64,000 bases of DNA, from positions 51,477,001 to 51,541,000 of the forward strand of contig CM027380.1 of NCBI GenBank assembly GCA_015680905.1. The letters are read 5' to 3'. The translations under genes and the position numbers were made by a program. The notes under the pieces are model-generated. The model saw nothing but the letters and a program-made list of their open reading frames with translations, made no database searches and was not told the DNA's origin. Positions 23,055 to 35,644 of the stretch are shown here, in pieces (positions within the stretch are counted from its first letter, which is position 1; every line of letters starts with the position of its first letter). The DNA is from Coptis chinensis. Taxonomy: Eukaryota; Streptophyta; Magnoliopsida; Ranunculales; Ranunculaceae.

Positions 23055-24816
23055 TTGGTAAATTTGAGTAGGCCATTGTATATATATATATATCTAACTG
23101 TATATAGTTGTGTTTAGTATGCTATTGTTTTTCTTTGTTTATTTCTGTATAATATATTATGTTATAATCACTTTCTGTTCTAGCAATCCAGCCCTAATTT
23201 TGCTCAAGGTTCTCAGGTAATTTCTTTCTTTATCTACTAATACTTTGAGGAATAAGCATCATTCAGTTTGGGGGTGCTTTAAACCTGTAGCAAAAATTAG
23301 GTAACTTGTAGGCTGTATATAGTTTCTATTTTCTTGTTAGTGAATGTACTTAGTCACAAAATTTTGTTTCCTTTTTAATGATGAAAATTGTCTAGAAATC
23401 TCACATTAACATTCGAATTAGGATTTGTTTTTAAGAAACTTAAGATAATACGTACGCAATAGTTTTTACATCTTTTCATGAGTATTCATGCACTGAGTAT
23501 CATCGATTGTACATAGCAGTAAGTTTCTGGAACCCACAGTTAGTCTACTTAAACTATCAATCCTGTGAGAATCTAACCAAAAAGCCTCGATATGAGTGAT
23601 TTGTGAGTAATGACACAGAGGAGTAGTTTTTTCCGAATAGATAAAATCATGCATCTACTTACTTGATCACCATCTGAACCCTAGGCGAGAATTTAGGCCT
23701 TTTTTAGATCGACATAGCTAAAAATTCTTACTTGTTACAAATTCTACCACTAGTCACTCCACTGAACCTTTCATCAAACCTTTCACTTTCACCAAAAATT
23801 CCTTACTCATCTATTAACCCCAAATAAAAGAACCTACCTAAATGATGAGTATGAGAAATATGATGAAATGTAGAAAAATAAAGAGAAACACTTGTCCCAA
23901 ATAAAAGTTAGTTACTTGCTTTAGGAAAGAAAATATAATCATGTTTCTTAAGCCTTAGGTAAAAAAATAATAATAAATAAATAAAAATTAAAAATTAAAA
24001 ATTAAAAAAAAATTAAAAAAAAAAGTCCAAAAGCTTAAGAACAAAGTAGGAAAACTCAGGTAGAAGCAGGAAAAGAAAACAAGGATTTCTCTAGTGTAAA
24101 TATCTTGAAGACCTTATTCTCTTATACTTGTCATTTTTGGATCTTCCACTTCCATTTTCTTCTACACCACCACCTAAGCCCCATAATACCTAATAAAGAC
24201 CTCTAGCTCAATTAGGAGTAGGATGGTGTGATAATAAGTAGTACATGTGATTGATCGACCTCGGCTCCTCTGACTGTCATCGAGTATGTGAGGAAACATG
24301 TGCCCACTGTACAATGGAGTTAGCGAAACTTGAGTGGAAAAATTATGAGCTAATTTGTGTTTCGACACATACCTGTGAGAACCCATTTAGGAACACTCTC
24401 CAAAAGATCCAGAAACGGCCCTGCTTGTGCATTTCAATGTAAAGTTCACTGTATGCATGTTCATATGTAGACATTTTAATTATTGTATGCATATTAACTT
24501 GAGTTTCCAAGGAATTAATCCTCGTTCCCCGCTAAGGAGATGTATAGATATCTGAGATTAATTTAGGAAACAAGCTTTTGTTATTAAGTCGTTGTAGTAT
24601 AGATGAAGTTTGTGAGTATCTTCTCTGGAAAACTCTCACAAGGTTATAACTCGTCCACTAGGGAATTCCTAGTGGTTTAAGGCCTTGTTACATATGGTCA
24701 ATGCAACCACACTTTGCAAAATGAGAATTAGCTTAGGACTGCACATTTTGGCCACTTATCTATATATACGTCTTTTCTTTGCTTGAGGAAAAGCAAAGTG
24801 TTGTTTGGGGGTGGTG
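23055..24816 (+). other. 3' noncoding region and polypurine tract of element B
   Basis: No gene. The region aligns in reverse with 47751-48095 plus 52536-53950 of E and with 56184-57985 of F. It contains low-complexity A/T runs (23960-24025). The polypurine tract TTGTTTGGGGGTGGTG abuts the 3' LTR at 24801-24816. Around 24466-24480 lies the empty counterpart of the CACTA insertion site found in E. Confidence 0.7.
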
Positions 24817-26488
24817 TGATAAGCACCCAAAACTGTATTATAAAACCCTGTAGAGACGTAACATTTCGGTTAATTTTGTGCTTAATAATCATGAAATAAT
24901 CGTATTCTCGTGCTTTTGCATGTTGTAGCAACCAACGTAAATATGATGATAAAGCCAGTATTTAAGCACGGAATAAGGAGTATACATAAAGCTTTCCGAT
25001 TAAGCCATATGAAGCCCAACAAATTCGGACTAAAGCCCAAAGACTCAAATAGGACAGAATCAAACCAGAAATTGGGATTACGTGCACAGAAACAGCAAGC
25101 TTCCGGAGCTCATATCTCTTGAACCAGGACTCTAAATTCGGCAAGTGAGCTGCTCAGACGATCAGTGCGACGAGCTCTACAAAAAGGTGGAAAATTATAA
25201 AAATGCCTAAAGACCAGCCCGCCACTAGACACAGCACGTGGACCTACTATACAGACCCACATAATTTGATGAGTCATCATGTAAGTCAAGACAAAAGGAG
25301 CAAATAATTAGAACAAAATGGACACCTTGCATGCAATTAATTGAGTTAGATAAGATTTGGTGCTAATAGTGTCAACCATGCAAGGTGTCACTTTGCTTTG
25401 GTTTTGTGGATAAGATGGAAATTAATAGGAGTTTGTGTTTCACGTGGGATAAGAGGAGAAAGCTCTCTTATGTATAAGGGGGAGCTGATTTTGGAGCACT
25501 AACTCCCTTTTGAGATTCCTTTTTCATTCCTTGTCTTGTAGTTTAGTTTTTAGTTTTAGTTTTTATGTAAGAAAGCTTGTAATAGTGTTAATGGAGAACA
25601 TCTTTAGTTTTTGAAATAAACTTCATCATTTCCTTAGGTAATTCCGGTTTTAGTTTTTCTTTTCTTCTTCCTCTCTCTCATTAGCTTATATAACTTGTAT
25701 TTTTTCAAATAATCCAAGGATCATGAGCTAATACCCTCCAAGGTGGAGGGTTAATGATGCTCATGTGAGGATTCGTATATGTTTCTTAGAAGTAGGATTC
25801 ACTGCTTAAGACTAAGGACACATCTAGCACACTACCCCACCCCAAAATGGTAGTGTCCGGCCAAAATTGAGGCTTGGAGGTTGAGAAAGACTCGCGTGCA
25901 CCACCCTTTTCATGCTTGGGCTAGCCGCGCGCGCGGGTCCTATTTGACCTCTTAATTCTCTATTTGACAGGTGTATGTTGTATGAGTCCAGGAGTTGAGA
26001 TGGTATTGCAGAGATGAAATATCAGTTCAACTCCTTATGCTAGGGAAATGGACTTAGAGATGAGTTCATCTCGCTAGGGATCGACGTTCTATCCATTTAG
26101 GGTTTGTTAATGAACCCAAAACGGCTCAGAGATGGTAGTAATTTGATTTTAAGGGATTATTATGAGTCCTTGCATGAGTAGCATAATCCTCTACCCTTTC
26201 TTTCTCATTAAATATCTTGTTAAAAATCTTAGTTTTTCCGTTTTTTGTGTCTCGCATTTTAAGTGTCCGTTAGGATTTAAAACACAGCAAATCTTAGCTA
26301 GCAAATCAATATGAAACTTATTCACTAGTTTCCTAAAGAGCATAATAAAGTTGTAATGTTGTTCTAGACTTTAGGTTGGAACGAATTCCTACTTGAGCTA
26401 AACAAACGAAGGCACGTGAGTAAGGACTTGAGTTTACACCGAACGGAGAAGAGAAATCAAATCTTTATACCGCAAAGTGTAAATATCA
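24817..26488 (+). repeat. 3' LTR of element B (type 2)
   Basis: The LTR is 1672 bp, TGATAAGCAC to AAATATCA. It pairs with 5882-7549; a TATA-like tatgtataaggg sits near 25468. It is followed by TCTAT and then the resumption of element A. Confidence 0.9.
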
Positions 26489-26493
26489 TCTAT
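26489..26493. repeat. Target site duplication of element B, right copy
   Basis: TCTAT repeats the five bases at 5877-5881. Element A sequence (the end of ORF C) continues directly after it. Confidence 0.85.
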
Positions 26494-26520
26494 AAAGAAG
26501 TGAGGTTCTTTTACATCCTG

Positions 26521-27384
26521 CTAAGCCATGATAATTTTCCAGGCCTTACACCATTTATCATCTACCCTTGCTAACATGTTAAGTGTCACTCGGTCTGATG
26601 GGGTGTAAGGGGCAACCCAATGAGGTTGTAGCCTCCATCCCGGCCAGACCATAGCACGAAAAGAACGTATAATGAAATTGGTAGGTCGCATAATATCAAC
26701 CCCAACCCAATCCGTGTAACGGGTACAGAAATCATTAAAGAAACATAGCATTATATGGCAAACCAAGGCAGGCATAAGAAGGTACTTATGCTTCATACTA
26801 TGAGCTCGTGCTAAACTTGACACTAAGGTCTGGGGAAAGTCATATAGCATACGTCCCTCAGCTAGAGCAAGGAAGGCGTCACCAGCGCTGTTATTCGCAA
26901 AAGAAAACCGCTATTCCATTAAGATATTCAGCATGATAAAGAACATAATAGTTCCTACGTTAAGGGACAGGCTACCAAGGGCTACGTTATATTGCCCATG
27001 GTCTTCTACAAGAAAAATCCCCGCCCCATAAGTCTCATGGAAATACTCATAGTTATAGAGGTATACATTATCAATCATATAGCCCCATGAGTTTTGGGGA
27101 GTAGGCATAGCCATTCCAATAGCAAAGGCTACCAAAAACTTGCTGAAATCCATTGTCTTATCATTAATGGTGATAGAGAACACTTGTTCCCCATCTGGTC
27201 GATAAAAGAACTTACAATTATCATAGAAATAAGCAGTAAGTTTAGGAGAATAAGAGTCATCAGCACTTACCAGTAGATTCTGCCATCTTGACTACACAAT
27301 CCTGTCATGGAACCAGCATACATAGGTGTCGCTCTCAAGCAAATCTTTGAAGGACTGCTCCTGTATGATTATAGGAGAATTCAT
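26521..27384 (-). pseudogene. ORF C of element A (fossil)
   Basis: The start MNSPIIIQEQSFKDLL (27384) is equivalent to MASLKIIPEQSF of B and MKSPQIIPEMSF of C. Conserved blocks: PKLTAYFYDN, SLSLNVGTIMFFIMLNIL, ARAHSMKHKYLLMPALVC, DWVGVDIMRPTNFIIRSFRA. It ends only about 30 bp from the point where B inserted. Being type 1, it shows that ORF C predates the split of the two subfamilies. Function unknown; a few breaks. Confidence 0.65.
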
Positions 27385-28796
27385 ATAAAACAATCACAGT
27401 ACTGAACTCCTTGAAGGGCCTGCAGAAAACCACAGAAAAAAAAAACTGGAGGTATGATGAGGTACGGGCGCGGGTGCGCGTGGAATAGCCTCTGTCAGAG
27501 GGTGGGTGCGCTCTGTGTTAGTGCAATTAGGGGGCCTGCTCTCTTTGAGTAAGTCTTGTGTGATGAAAAATAATGGTGCGGAGTGAAGTGTAGAGTGAAC
27601 CATGTATTTATATCACACAAGTTTCTTAAACTATGTTCCGCAAGTTTCCCAAATTGTTAAGGCAAGATGATGGAAAAAGGAAATTTCTAAATAAAAAATA
27701 GAAACAGTAGAGACGCAGACTCCAAAATCAAACCGATAGCTTTTAGGTTGGAATTAAAAATAGCAACATAAGGTTTCTAATCCTTGATAGTTGCACAACC
27801 CAAGAGTGGCTAATTCTAGCGACGCCCTATTAACATTATGCGCATACAAACAATAGTTATCAAGCAAGGCAATACTGTTTTCGAATGGAAAATGTGGATA
27901 TGGTCACGACATTGCTAAACAAATAATGTCACCCCCAAATAAGTCGGAAGGGTAGGATTCATGAAAAATACATAGCATCCGCCGAAAATTAAACCAACTT
28001 TAAATTTAAGTAATAATCAAATACAAAATTCAATATTAACTACTTAACTAACAACTGGGAATAAAAAAATAATACTAAATAGGAAATTATTCTTAAATAT
28101 TATACAAAGGAACTAGACACGAGATGAGGAAGGGATAAGAATAGAAAGTTGAGTGATCAAGAATGGAAAGACCAAACACCCTACCCCCAAACAAATTTGT
28201 GAAAATAAGGTTTAGAAAATTTGTTTTAAAATGTTGGTCTTTTAAAGTCAGATTCCCGAGACTTGCTAGACTGATGTTTAACAGTTTTTAATTTTTTTTT
28301 TCTTTTTATGAATAAGGTTTTATATAAAATAAACAATAAAGTAATAATGACCTAAATCACTCCATAGAGAAACACAACTCAAAAAATGAGAAAACATGCA
28401 AGAGTAGAAAGCGTGAATTACGTTAAACGTGGACTAGAATCCGGTACTTACAGCCACACACTCCAAAGGGAGGGCCGGTTACCATAATTGTGCACTCCCA
28501 TAATATAAGATTGGAATGGAGTACACCGAAGAATAAAATGAGTCTTTTATAGTCAAATACTCAAAACTTTATCTAAAACATGTATTAACATGCAGGTTAC
28601 CATATATTAACAATCTAAAGAGTTACGGGTCTATCCATAAATAATTAACACGGGCGACAAACCCGAACAAAATTTGGCACTAAGATTTTTTATGACGTGG
28701 CGTAGAGGAATGAGAGTGAATATTGATGGATCTAGAACCTAATCAAGCGTGTACTCTCTTCTTCTTCTTTGAACGAAAGGGTGTCCAAGTGAATGA
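27385..28796 (-). other. Element A: interval between protease and ORF C, no coding region recognised
   Basis: The part at 27385-28150 aligns with 35561-36400 of C, including a CpG-rich gcgcgggtgcgcg block at 27465. The part around 28440-28490 (the phrase ccggtacttacagccacac) matches the DNA just after integrase in C (36690-36725). No reverse transcriptase or integrase is seen. Confidence 0.55.
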
Positions 28797-29640
28797 TCAT
28801 GAAAAAATGGATGGTTGTGGAAGATATGTGGGATATGGGTAAGTTTTAGAAGGAAGGAATGGAAAAAATGAGAATGTGAGTTTAGCACAAAACTCATTAG
28901 TGGCGTGGGTTGGTATAATCACACATCTGAAAATGAAAGTATCAGGTGGCTCTTTAGGTAGTATTTTCTTACTAGAAGGGTGTAGAAACTCAAAAAGCAT
29001 GGGAGAACCAAGAGGGTCAAGTGCAAACTCAAGGTTCCTTTGAAAAGGTGGAGGGCAGGGAATATTGATGAAAAATGAATGAGTAACAGAATGATGTAAG
29101 GTGGGTAAAGAAGAGGTGCAAAAGAGTCGAAGGAAGTCTTCCACGATTTCATCTATGTCTAGGGAGTCATCGTCGAAGTCAGAAGTTCCAAAGGAAATAA
29201 ATTGGTGCATCTGATTCTCAGGAAACGTGTTATTGAAATATTCTTGAGCTAAGCTCTCAATCATGCTAACTTCTCCATCGATAGTCGTATCTGGTAATTG
29301 TTTCATCATTTTTAAAACATTCACCTCAACAGAAAGGTGTCCAAAGGACATGGACATTGAACCGTCGCGGCAGTTTATGAGCGCGTTGGCGGTTACCAAG
29401 AAGGGACGCCCTAAGATGATAGGAACAGAGTCATTAGCGACTTCTGTGTAGAGGATAACGAAGTCAGCTGGGTAGTAAAAATCTTGAACTTTAACCAGCA
29501 CGTTTTCAACAACACCTTGAGGATACTTAATAGAATGGTCAGCTAATTGCAATGACATTTTATTTGGTTGCATCTCTTTTAGACCTATTTGTTTATATAG
29601 ATAATAAGGGAGTAAGTTAACACTCACCCCCAGGTCTAAT
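28797..29640 (-). pseudogene. Protease region of element A (fossil)
   Basis: It contains SVNLLPYYLYKQIGL, VENVLVKVQDFYYPADFVIL and IILGRPFL, as in B, C and D. The second half of the open frame after FDDDSLDIDEIVEDF no longer matches the other copies and looks like noncoding sequence read through. It follows gag in the usual order. Confidence 0.75.
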
Positions 29641-31649
29641 AGAGCAGTTGTCGTGTGTGAATCCCCTAAGGTGCATTATACAGTAGGACAACCAGGGTTC
29701 TTGTACTTAATGATTCCATTATGTTCAGATAGCGTGGGAAACTGTTCAGTTAAAAAAGCGTCTTTTGGAATGTTTGTTTTTTGCCTAGTAGTGCACAACT
29801 CTTTTAGAAACTTAGCATGTTGTGGTAATTTTTTTATAACTTCAAGAAAAGGTAGGTTTATTGTTAGATTTTTAAAAACGTTCCTAATCTCATCAAAATT
29901 TGTATCCTTGTTTAACATGGCTAGTTAGTACCTGAGGAAACGGTGGCTTCTCTTTATATTTAGCATATTGGTTAATAGGATTTTTAACCTTGGCTATTTT
30001 CTTCTTAGGTTGTGATTTAACGGGTACCTCTACAGGGGTAGGATCTTCAGTTTCTTTTTCGGTATCTAGTAAATTTTCATTTTCAATGACCACAGGTGGT
30101 GTATCTACGGGCATAGTTATGGCGTTATCGACCACTCTACCAGAACGGAGAGTGGTGATGACATTTAACTCACCTACGTTTAAATTTTCTTTACTAGTAT
30201 TACCAGTTACTTCAAAAGCTGTGTTTAGCATTTTAGGATTAGGTATAGCTTGACCTGGAAACACACCTTTAGGTTGGGCTTTATCTTGAGTTAACTGTTG
30301 TAAGGATTGTTGTACGAATTGTAAAATTTGTTGTTGAGCTTGCATGTAGGCCTCGAAATGATCCGATTATGAAGGTGTAGTTGCCACAGGTGGTGTGACA
30401 GGAACTATCTCATGTTGATTATTAATGGGTGGGTTATGATAGTTGTTACTAACCAGAACAATACCTCTATTATTATTATTATAATTATTATAATTGCCTT
30501 GTCCTTGTAATTGTCTTGGTGGAGCCTGGTTGTAGTTGTTTGCTAGCCTAACATTTTGATTATTAAACCATGGAGGGGTAACTTGTTGATTATTTTGCCA
30601 ACCGAAGTTGGGGTATTGTCTCCAAGGTGCGTTAGTTTGGCTATTGATGGAGTAAACATTATCCGGCTGTGCGGGTGGTTGTTTATAGACGAGTGGACAA
30701 TATGAGTCGGTATGCTCAGGATTCAAACATAAATTACATGGGATAGAGTTGACGTTCATGACAGGAGTAGGCTTATGTTGAACAAAAATGGCTTCTACCT
30801 TTTTTGTGAGGGATTCGATTAGAGTTCTAAGCTCAGGATCAGGTTTAACCTCAAACATACTGGCAACCTTAGCTGTGGAAGAAGAATTAGCGGAGCGGGG
30901 GATATCGTTACCCCCTCCTAGTTATTATTATGCTTAGATTGATCTTCTAAAAACCTATAAGCCTCTGAGGCTCCTTTACTAAGGAAACTACCCCCATTCA
31001 TTATATCAAGAACCTCCTTATGATGATGTAAAAACCCTTTAAAAAAGGCACGAACAAGCGTGTCTTTCACAAGGTTATGATGTGGACACTCCATAAGAAG
31101 ATCAATGTACCAGTTCCAGGCCTCTGAAAAGGATTCATGAGGGTTCTGGCGGAAGAAATGAATCTTTGGAATCATTTCATTTGTCTTTAGAGGTGGGTAA
31201 AACTATTCCATGAACAATTGAACAAGTTTGGCCCATGAGTCCACGGAATTAGGCGTTTGTGCAGTTAACCAAGACGCCGCCTTATCGGCTAGGGTGAAAG
31301 GAAACACCCTCATTTTAATTTGCTAAGAACCTACGCTAGGATGATGGAATGTCGTGAGAACTTGTTTTATCCTACGCATATGCTAATAAGGCTTTTCGTG
31401 GTCTAAACCATGAAAAACGGGTAACAAATTAAATATATTTGGGGGAATTTGAAAATCCCCCATTGGGTCTGTAAGAACAATGCATGACTTAGGGCCCTCG
31501 TTTAGGGCTTTGTAAAAATCAGAGAGAGGAGTCTCTACTTCTTCACCCATTGATGTAGGTGTAGTGTGTGATATTCTGGATAGGCGTGTGCGTTGACGTT
31601 TACGATAAATAATGTTAAATGGTTTTTTCTTACCGGACCTTAATCTCAT
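29641..31649 (-). pseudogene. gag: gag of element A (fossil)
   Basis: The start is MRLRSGKKKPFNIIYRKR (31649). Capsid-type segments KIHFFRQNPHESFSEAWN and KDTLVRAFFKGFLHHHKEVL lie at 31175-30918. The zinc knuckle C-x2-C-x4-H-x4-C is in PCNLCLNPEHTDSYC (30740), followed by an Asn-rich linker and the GVFPGQAIPNPK segment. The tail NLTINLPFLEVIKKL leads into protease. The role is Gag precursor. About four or five breaks. Confidence 0.8.
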
Positions 31650-32138
31650 GCAAGGCTAGGTCCAACATGAAAAACACGAACAATAGTCAAACAACCCTGA
31701 TATACTAGAATTGAAACTCCTCTGACAGAAAAGGCGAGAAGTGGAAGAAGGAGTACTTGACTTGCCTCCTTGCTACGCGTATGAATAGCGTTTTTTATAT
31801 GCAATCTCAGTGCATTGAAGAAGGTTGGAACACTGAATAAAAATAATTTGAAACAAAAAGAGAGTCTGCAACTAACCTGTGAATCGGGCTTTCTTCAGAA
31901 GGGGCGCGGGCGCGCTCAAATATAAGGCAACCAGGGAGCGTGCACGCTCTGTGATTTTTTTTTTCTTTTTAAGGAACAGGCTTTCGCAAGGTTCCTTAAT
32001 GGGCTGGGCCTTGAAATTTGAAATAAAACAGGAAATAACTTACTGGACGACAGGCGCGTGCGCGCTCAGAAACAGCGTAGATAGGAGCATGCGCGCTCCT
32101 GAGTAAAATTTCGAAAATTTCCAGTAGACTTCCAAGAG

Positions 32139-32173
<35 letters not shown>

Positions 32174-32193
32174 GACGATAGGCGCATGCGCAG
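31650..32193 (-). other. Leader of element A, ending in a poly-T run at the junction with C
   Basis: It aligns with the C leader (42355-42857) and has CpG-rich motifs (ggcgcgggcgcgctc at 31904, gcgcgtgcgcgctc at 32050, gcatgcgcgctcc at 32088). Thirty T residues lie at 32143-32172. Directly after gcgcatgcgca (32183-32193) the sequence becomes the LTR of C. No primer site for A is visible at the join. Confidence 0.6.
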
Positions 32194-32848
32194 GTTTAAA
32201 CTAATAACTAAGTCTAAAATCTAATTATCTATCTCTAATTAATTACATCTATCTAAGTCTAAGTATATCTAATTATATGCCTTAGTCCTCTTTATATAAG
32301 AGAGGCTAGGTTTATATTTTCGTGCATGGGCTTTGGAGCCATGTTTTGGGCCTTTAAATCAAACCCAAAACCTAATTACATAAGTCCAAAAAGGGTTTCT
32401 CTGCTGGAAATTACTGCAATAGTCTTGTCATCTACTTATACTCCTTTGATTGGGTCCAGACCTGAACCATTACAAATCTTTTTCCGAGCCAGTCGTTTTG
32501 ACATATAATAGGCCCAATTCCAAGGTCTGAGTCCAAAGATACGGCCTACGGAAGTTCTGTTAACTTTTCTACTCTATTTCTGCCCGCGTTGACTTTGACT
32601 TTTCAGTTTTGACCGGGATTTAAAAAGGCTTTTTCTCCTTAAATCTTGGGCTTTAATCATAGAACTTCTTAGCAACCAACCTTTGCTCCTTTATCTAGCA
32701 AAAGTGACATGTTTTTTCACATATTTGACTCCAATGCCTGAAATACATAAACACACATAAACAATACTAACTCATATTTATTATACACATAATTAGTCTA
32801 AATGTAATGATATTAAAGGGTTAAAACTGCAGTTTTGGGCTTTTATCA
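32194..32848 (-). repeat. Partial 3' LTR of element C, possibly shared with A
   Basis: It corresponds to the right half of the 5' LTR (43548-44200). The first 90 or so bases are identical to that copy and the rest shows scattered differences. It begins abruptly against the A leader and ends with minus-strand TGATAAAAGCCC next to a polypurine tract. Confidence 0.75.
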
Positions 32849-34732
32849 AACCACCCCCAAACAACAATTTGCTTGTCCCCAAGCAAATATGAGAAATTAA
32901 TATAAGTGACAAAAAATGGAGTTCTAACTAATCTCGTTTCGCTGAGTGTGATTGCATTGACCATATACAACAAGGCTTTAAACCACTAGGAATTCCGTAG
33001 TAGACGAGTTATAGCCTCGTGAAAGTTTTCCAGAGAAGGTACTCACAAACTTCATCTATACTATAACGACCAAGAAATAAAAAAATATTGTTTCCTACTT
33101 TATCCTCAGATATCTATACATCTCAATAGCAACGAATACATAATAATCAAGTCGAAATCTAAGCTAATACGTACATAATAATCAATCATCTACGAATAAA
33201 TATATATACAATGAACTATGCTTTGAAATGCAGTAACAGGTTCGTTTATGAAACTTTGGAATAGCGTCCTTAAGTAGGTCTTCACATATATGTCAACACA
33301 AAAACCACTCTGATTTTTCCACTCAAGTTTTGCTCACTCTAGTGTGTAGTAGGCACACTTTACCTTACAATCTCAATGACACACAAGGAAGTCAAAGTCG
33401 ATCAAACACATGTGCCACTTACTGTCACACTAACTTATTCCTAATTGAGCTAGAGGTCTTTATTAGGTGTTGTGGGGATTAGGTGATGGTTTAAGAATGA
33501 AGGAAATGGATATTCAAAAAGAACCAGTCTGAGATAATAGAGTCTTCATATTATGTAACTAAAGAAAACTTTGTTCTTTACTTTGCTTCTACACTTTGTT
33601 TCCATCCTTAGCCATTTTTTCCTTTTTCTTTTGGCTTTTGACTCATTTGATTCTGTTTTTGGAGTTCTAACTTTTTATTTTATTTTATTTTTATTTTATT
33701 TTATTTTCTTTTCTTTTCTTTTCTTTTCTTTTCTTTGGATGGAACTTTCTTTTCTTATTTGAAGCAACTAACAAATTCTTGGTTTCATCTCTATTCTCAG
33801 ACTCATTCAAAAATGGGTTGGCTGATTTTTATTTTTATTTTGTTTTGTAAAAGGGTAAAGGATTTATGGTTTATGAAAGGCTAAAGAAAGGCTCAGAGGG
33901 GCGACTAGCGGGAATAATTTCATATAGGTTTGAATTTCTAACTATATCGATCCAAAGAGGGCCTAAATTCTCACTTAGGATATGGTATAGTGATCAAGCA
34001 AGTAGACGTGTGATTTCTTTATTCGGAATTTACTTCTCCTTTGTGTCATTTCTCAAATATTTCACTCATATAAGGCTTTATGCTATATTCTCACTGGATT
34101 TGTTAGAATAAGAACTCTAGCCTAGATTTCAAAAACTTACTGCCAAACAATCGTAGATACTCATGCAATATATTTATAGAAAGATGCAATAATTATTATC
34201 TACATATTAACCAAAAAATTTAAAAACTATTCTAATATAAGAGTTAATGTGAAATATCTAGACTAATATCATCATGGAGAAAGAAACAATATCAATATTC
34301 CTAAGTACATAGCATAAACTTTTTATTTATATTTTTAATTTTTAATTTTTTACTAGAAAACAAGTGCATATTATACATGTATTATCCTAATAGGTGTCTT
34401 GATTTACGCGTGTTTCTATGCCACCCCCAAACAAGAACATGCTTTGTCCTCAAAGTATTAAAATAAGAAGGGTAGAAATTACCATGGAAATGCGTGAAAA
34501 TTGAATAATACCTGCAAAACAAATTTAAAACATACTAATATAGAAAAATAAAAACAGATGCAACTCTATATGAGTTCCACCCATTATGGGGTTAACAAGA
34601 AATAAATTGCTTGGGACATAAGCAGATACTAACAAAAATAAAAACTTACCTCATATCCCGCATTTACTCGTCGTCCTCCTCCTCAATAAAGAACTAAGGT
34701 TCCTTGCCATCCTACCATGCCATGATAATTTG
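32849..34732 (-). other. Polypurine tract and 3' noncoding region of element C
   Basis: The minus-strand tract GTTTGGGGGTGG lies at 32852-32865. The rest matches the A region 4054-5881, with T/C-rich low complexity at 33660-33750 and the cgtgtttctatgccaccccc block near 34410. No gene is seen. Confidence 0.65.
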
Positions 34733-35560
34733 TCAGGCCTCACACCATTTATCATCTACAATTGCTAACCGGTCAAGCGCCACTTGGTCGGATGGGGTGT
34801 AAGGGGCAACCCAATTAGGTTGTAGCCTCCACCCTAGCCAAGTCATTGCACGGAATGAGTGTATAATGCAGTTGGTAGGTCGCACAGTGTCAACCCCAAC
34901 CCAATCCGTGAAACGTACACAAAAATCCAAAAAGAAACATAGCATTACTCGACAAACTAAGACAGGCATAAGAAGATACTTATGCCTCATACTGTGAGCT
35001 CGAGCTAAACTATAAACTAAGGTCCGAGGAAGGTCATAGAGCATATGTCACGTGGCTAAAGCAAGGAAAACATTGTGAGTGGCGTCATTCACTGAAGAAA
35101 ACCGCCATTCCCCTAAAATGTTTAGCATGATAAAGAACATCATTGTGCCCACGTAAGGGACAAGCTACCAAGGGCTACGTTATATCGCCCTTGGTCCTCG
35201 ATACGGAAAATTCCTACCCCATAAGCCTCATGCAAAAACTCATAGGTGTAGATAGCCCTATGGGTCTTGAACTTCAGCAGGCATAGATAGTCCAAGGGCT
35301 AACGTCAATAAGAACTTGGTTATATTTATGGTTTCATCCTCAATGGTGACGGAGAACACCTCCTCTCCATCCGGTCTTTCAAAGAACGTGCAATGCTCAT
35401 AAAAATAAGTTGTAAGTGCAGGAGAATATAGTTCATTAGGGCTTATCATCAGAGGCTACCATCCTGCCTATATAATCACGTTGCGGAACCAAGATCCATA
35501 CGTGTCACTAGCGAATAAGTCTTTGAATGACATCTCCGGTATGATCTGAGGGGACTTCAT
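34733..35560 (-). pseudogene. ORF C of element C (fossil)
   Basis: The start MKSPQIIPEMSFKDLF (35560) is set by agreement with A and B. Blocks PALTTYFYEH, ARAHSMRHKYLLMPVLVC, DWVGVDTVRPTNCIIHSFRA and WVAPYTPSDQVALDRLA closely match A. Unlike B and F, the type-1 versions have a WRLQP.WVAPYTPSD segment where type 2 has the RYLKHVRCYP segment. Unknown function; several breaks. Confidence 0.65.
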
Positions 35561-35644
35561 ATCACACAACACACTCTAGAATTGCTGGAAACAACCTTGG
35601 AAGAACCTACAAAAATCAGAACTAAAAGTGGTTGCTGAGGTGAA

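Larger units (their letters stand above)
5882..26488 (+). mobile_element. Element B: type-2 Athila LTR retrotransposon, both LTRs present
   Basis: This is the only element with both LTRs and a target duplication inside the window. Parts in order: 5' LTR (5882-7549), primer site (7552), long leader with three 317-bp tandem repeats, gag (9822-11388), protease, RT, RNase H, solo LTR insertion (13893-15436), integrase (to 16706), ORF X, ORF A, a small membrane ORF, ORF B, ORF C, 3' noncoding DNA, polypurine tract and 3' LTR (24817-26488). TCTAT flanks both sides (5877-5881, 26489-26493). It sits within element A. It is a fossil with more than a dozen breaks. By eye the LTRs differ at about 6-8 percent of sites over the stretch compared, suggesting a few million years if typical plant rates apply. 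Confidence 0.9.
2900..32193 (-). mobile_element. Element A: type-1 Athila-related element lacking recognisable RT and integrase
   Basis: A runs on the minus strand. Its leader is 31650-32193, gag and protease 28797-31649, ORF C 26521-27384, 3' noncoding DNA 4054-5881 and 3' LTR about 2900-4053. Element B (5882-26488) is inserted just downstream of ORF C and splits it. No reverse transcriptase, RNase H or integrase sequence is recognisable between protease and the 3' region. Element C has all three in the same interval, so A resembles a non-autonomous derivative. The 5' side adjoins an LTR fragment (32194-32848) that A may share with C. The remaining coding parts are fossil, with several breaks. 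Confidence 0.7.

Noticed and set aside
29990-30253. Plus-strand frames opposite gag and protease of A, C and D (also 40344-40682, 45703-45984)
   Set aside because: They are mirror frames of the coding strand. Their similarity to one another follows from conservation of gag-protease on the other strand.
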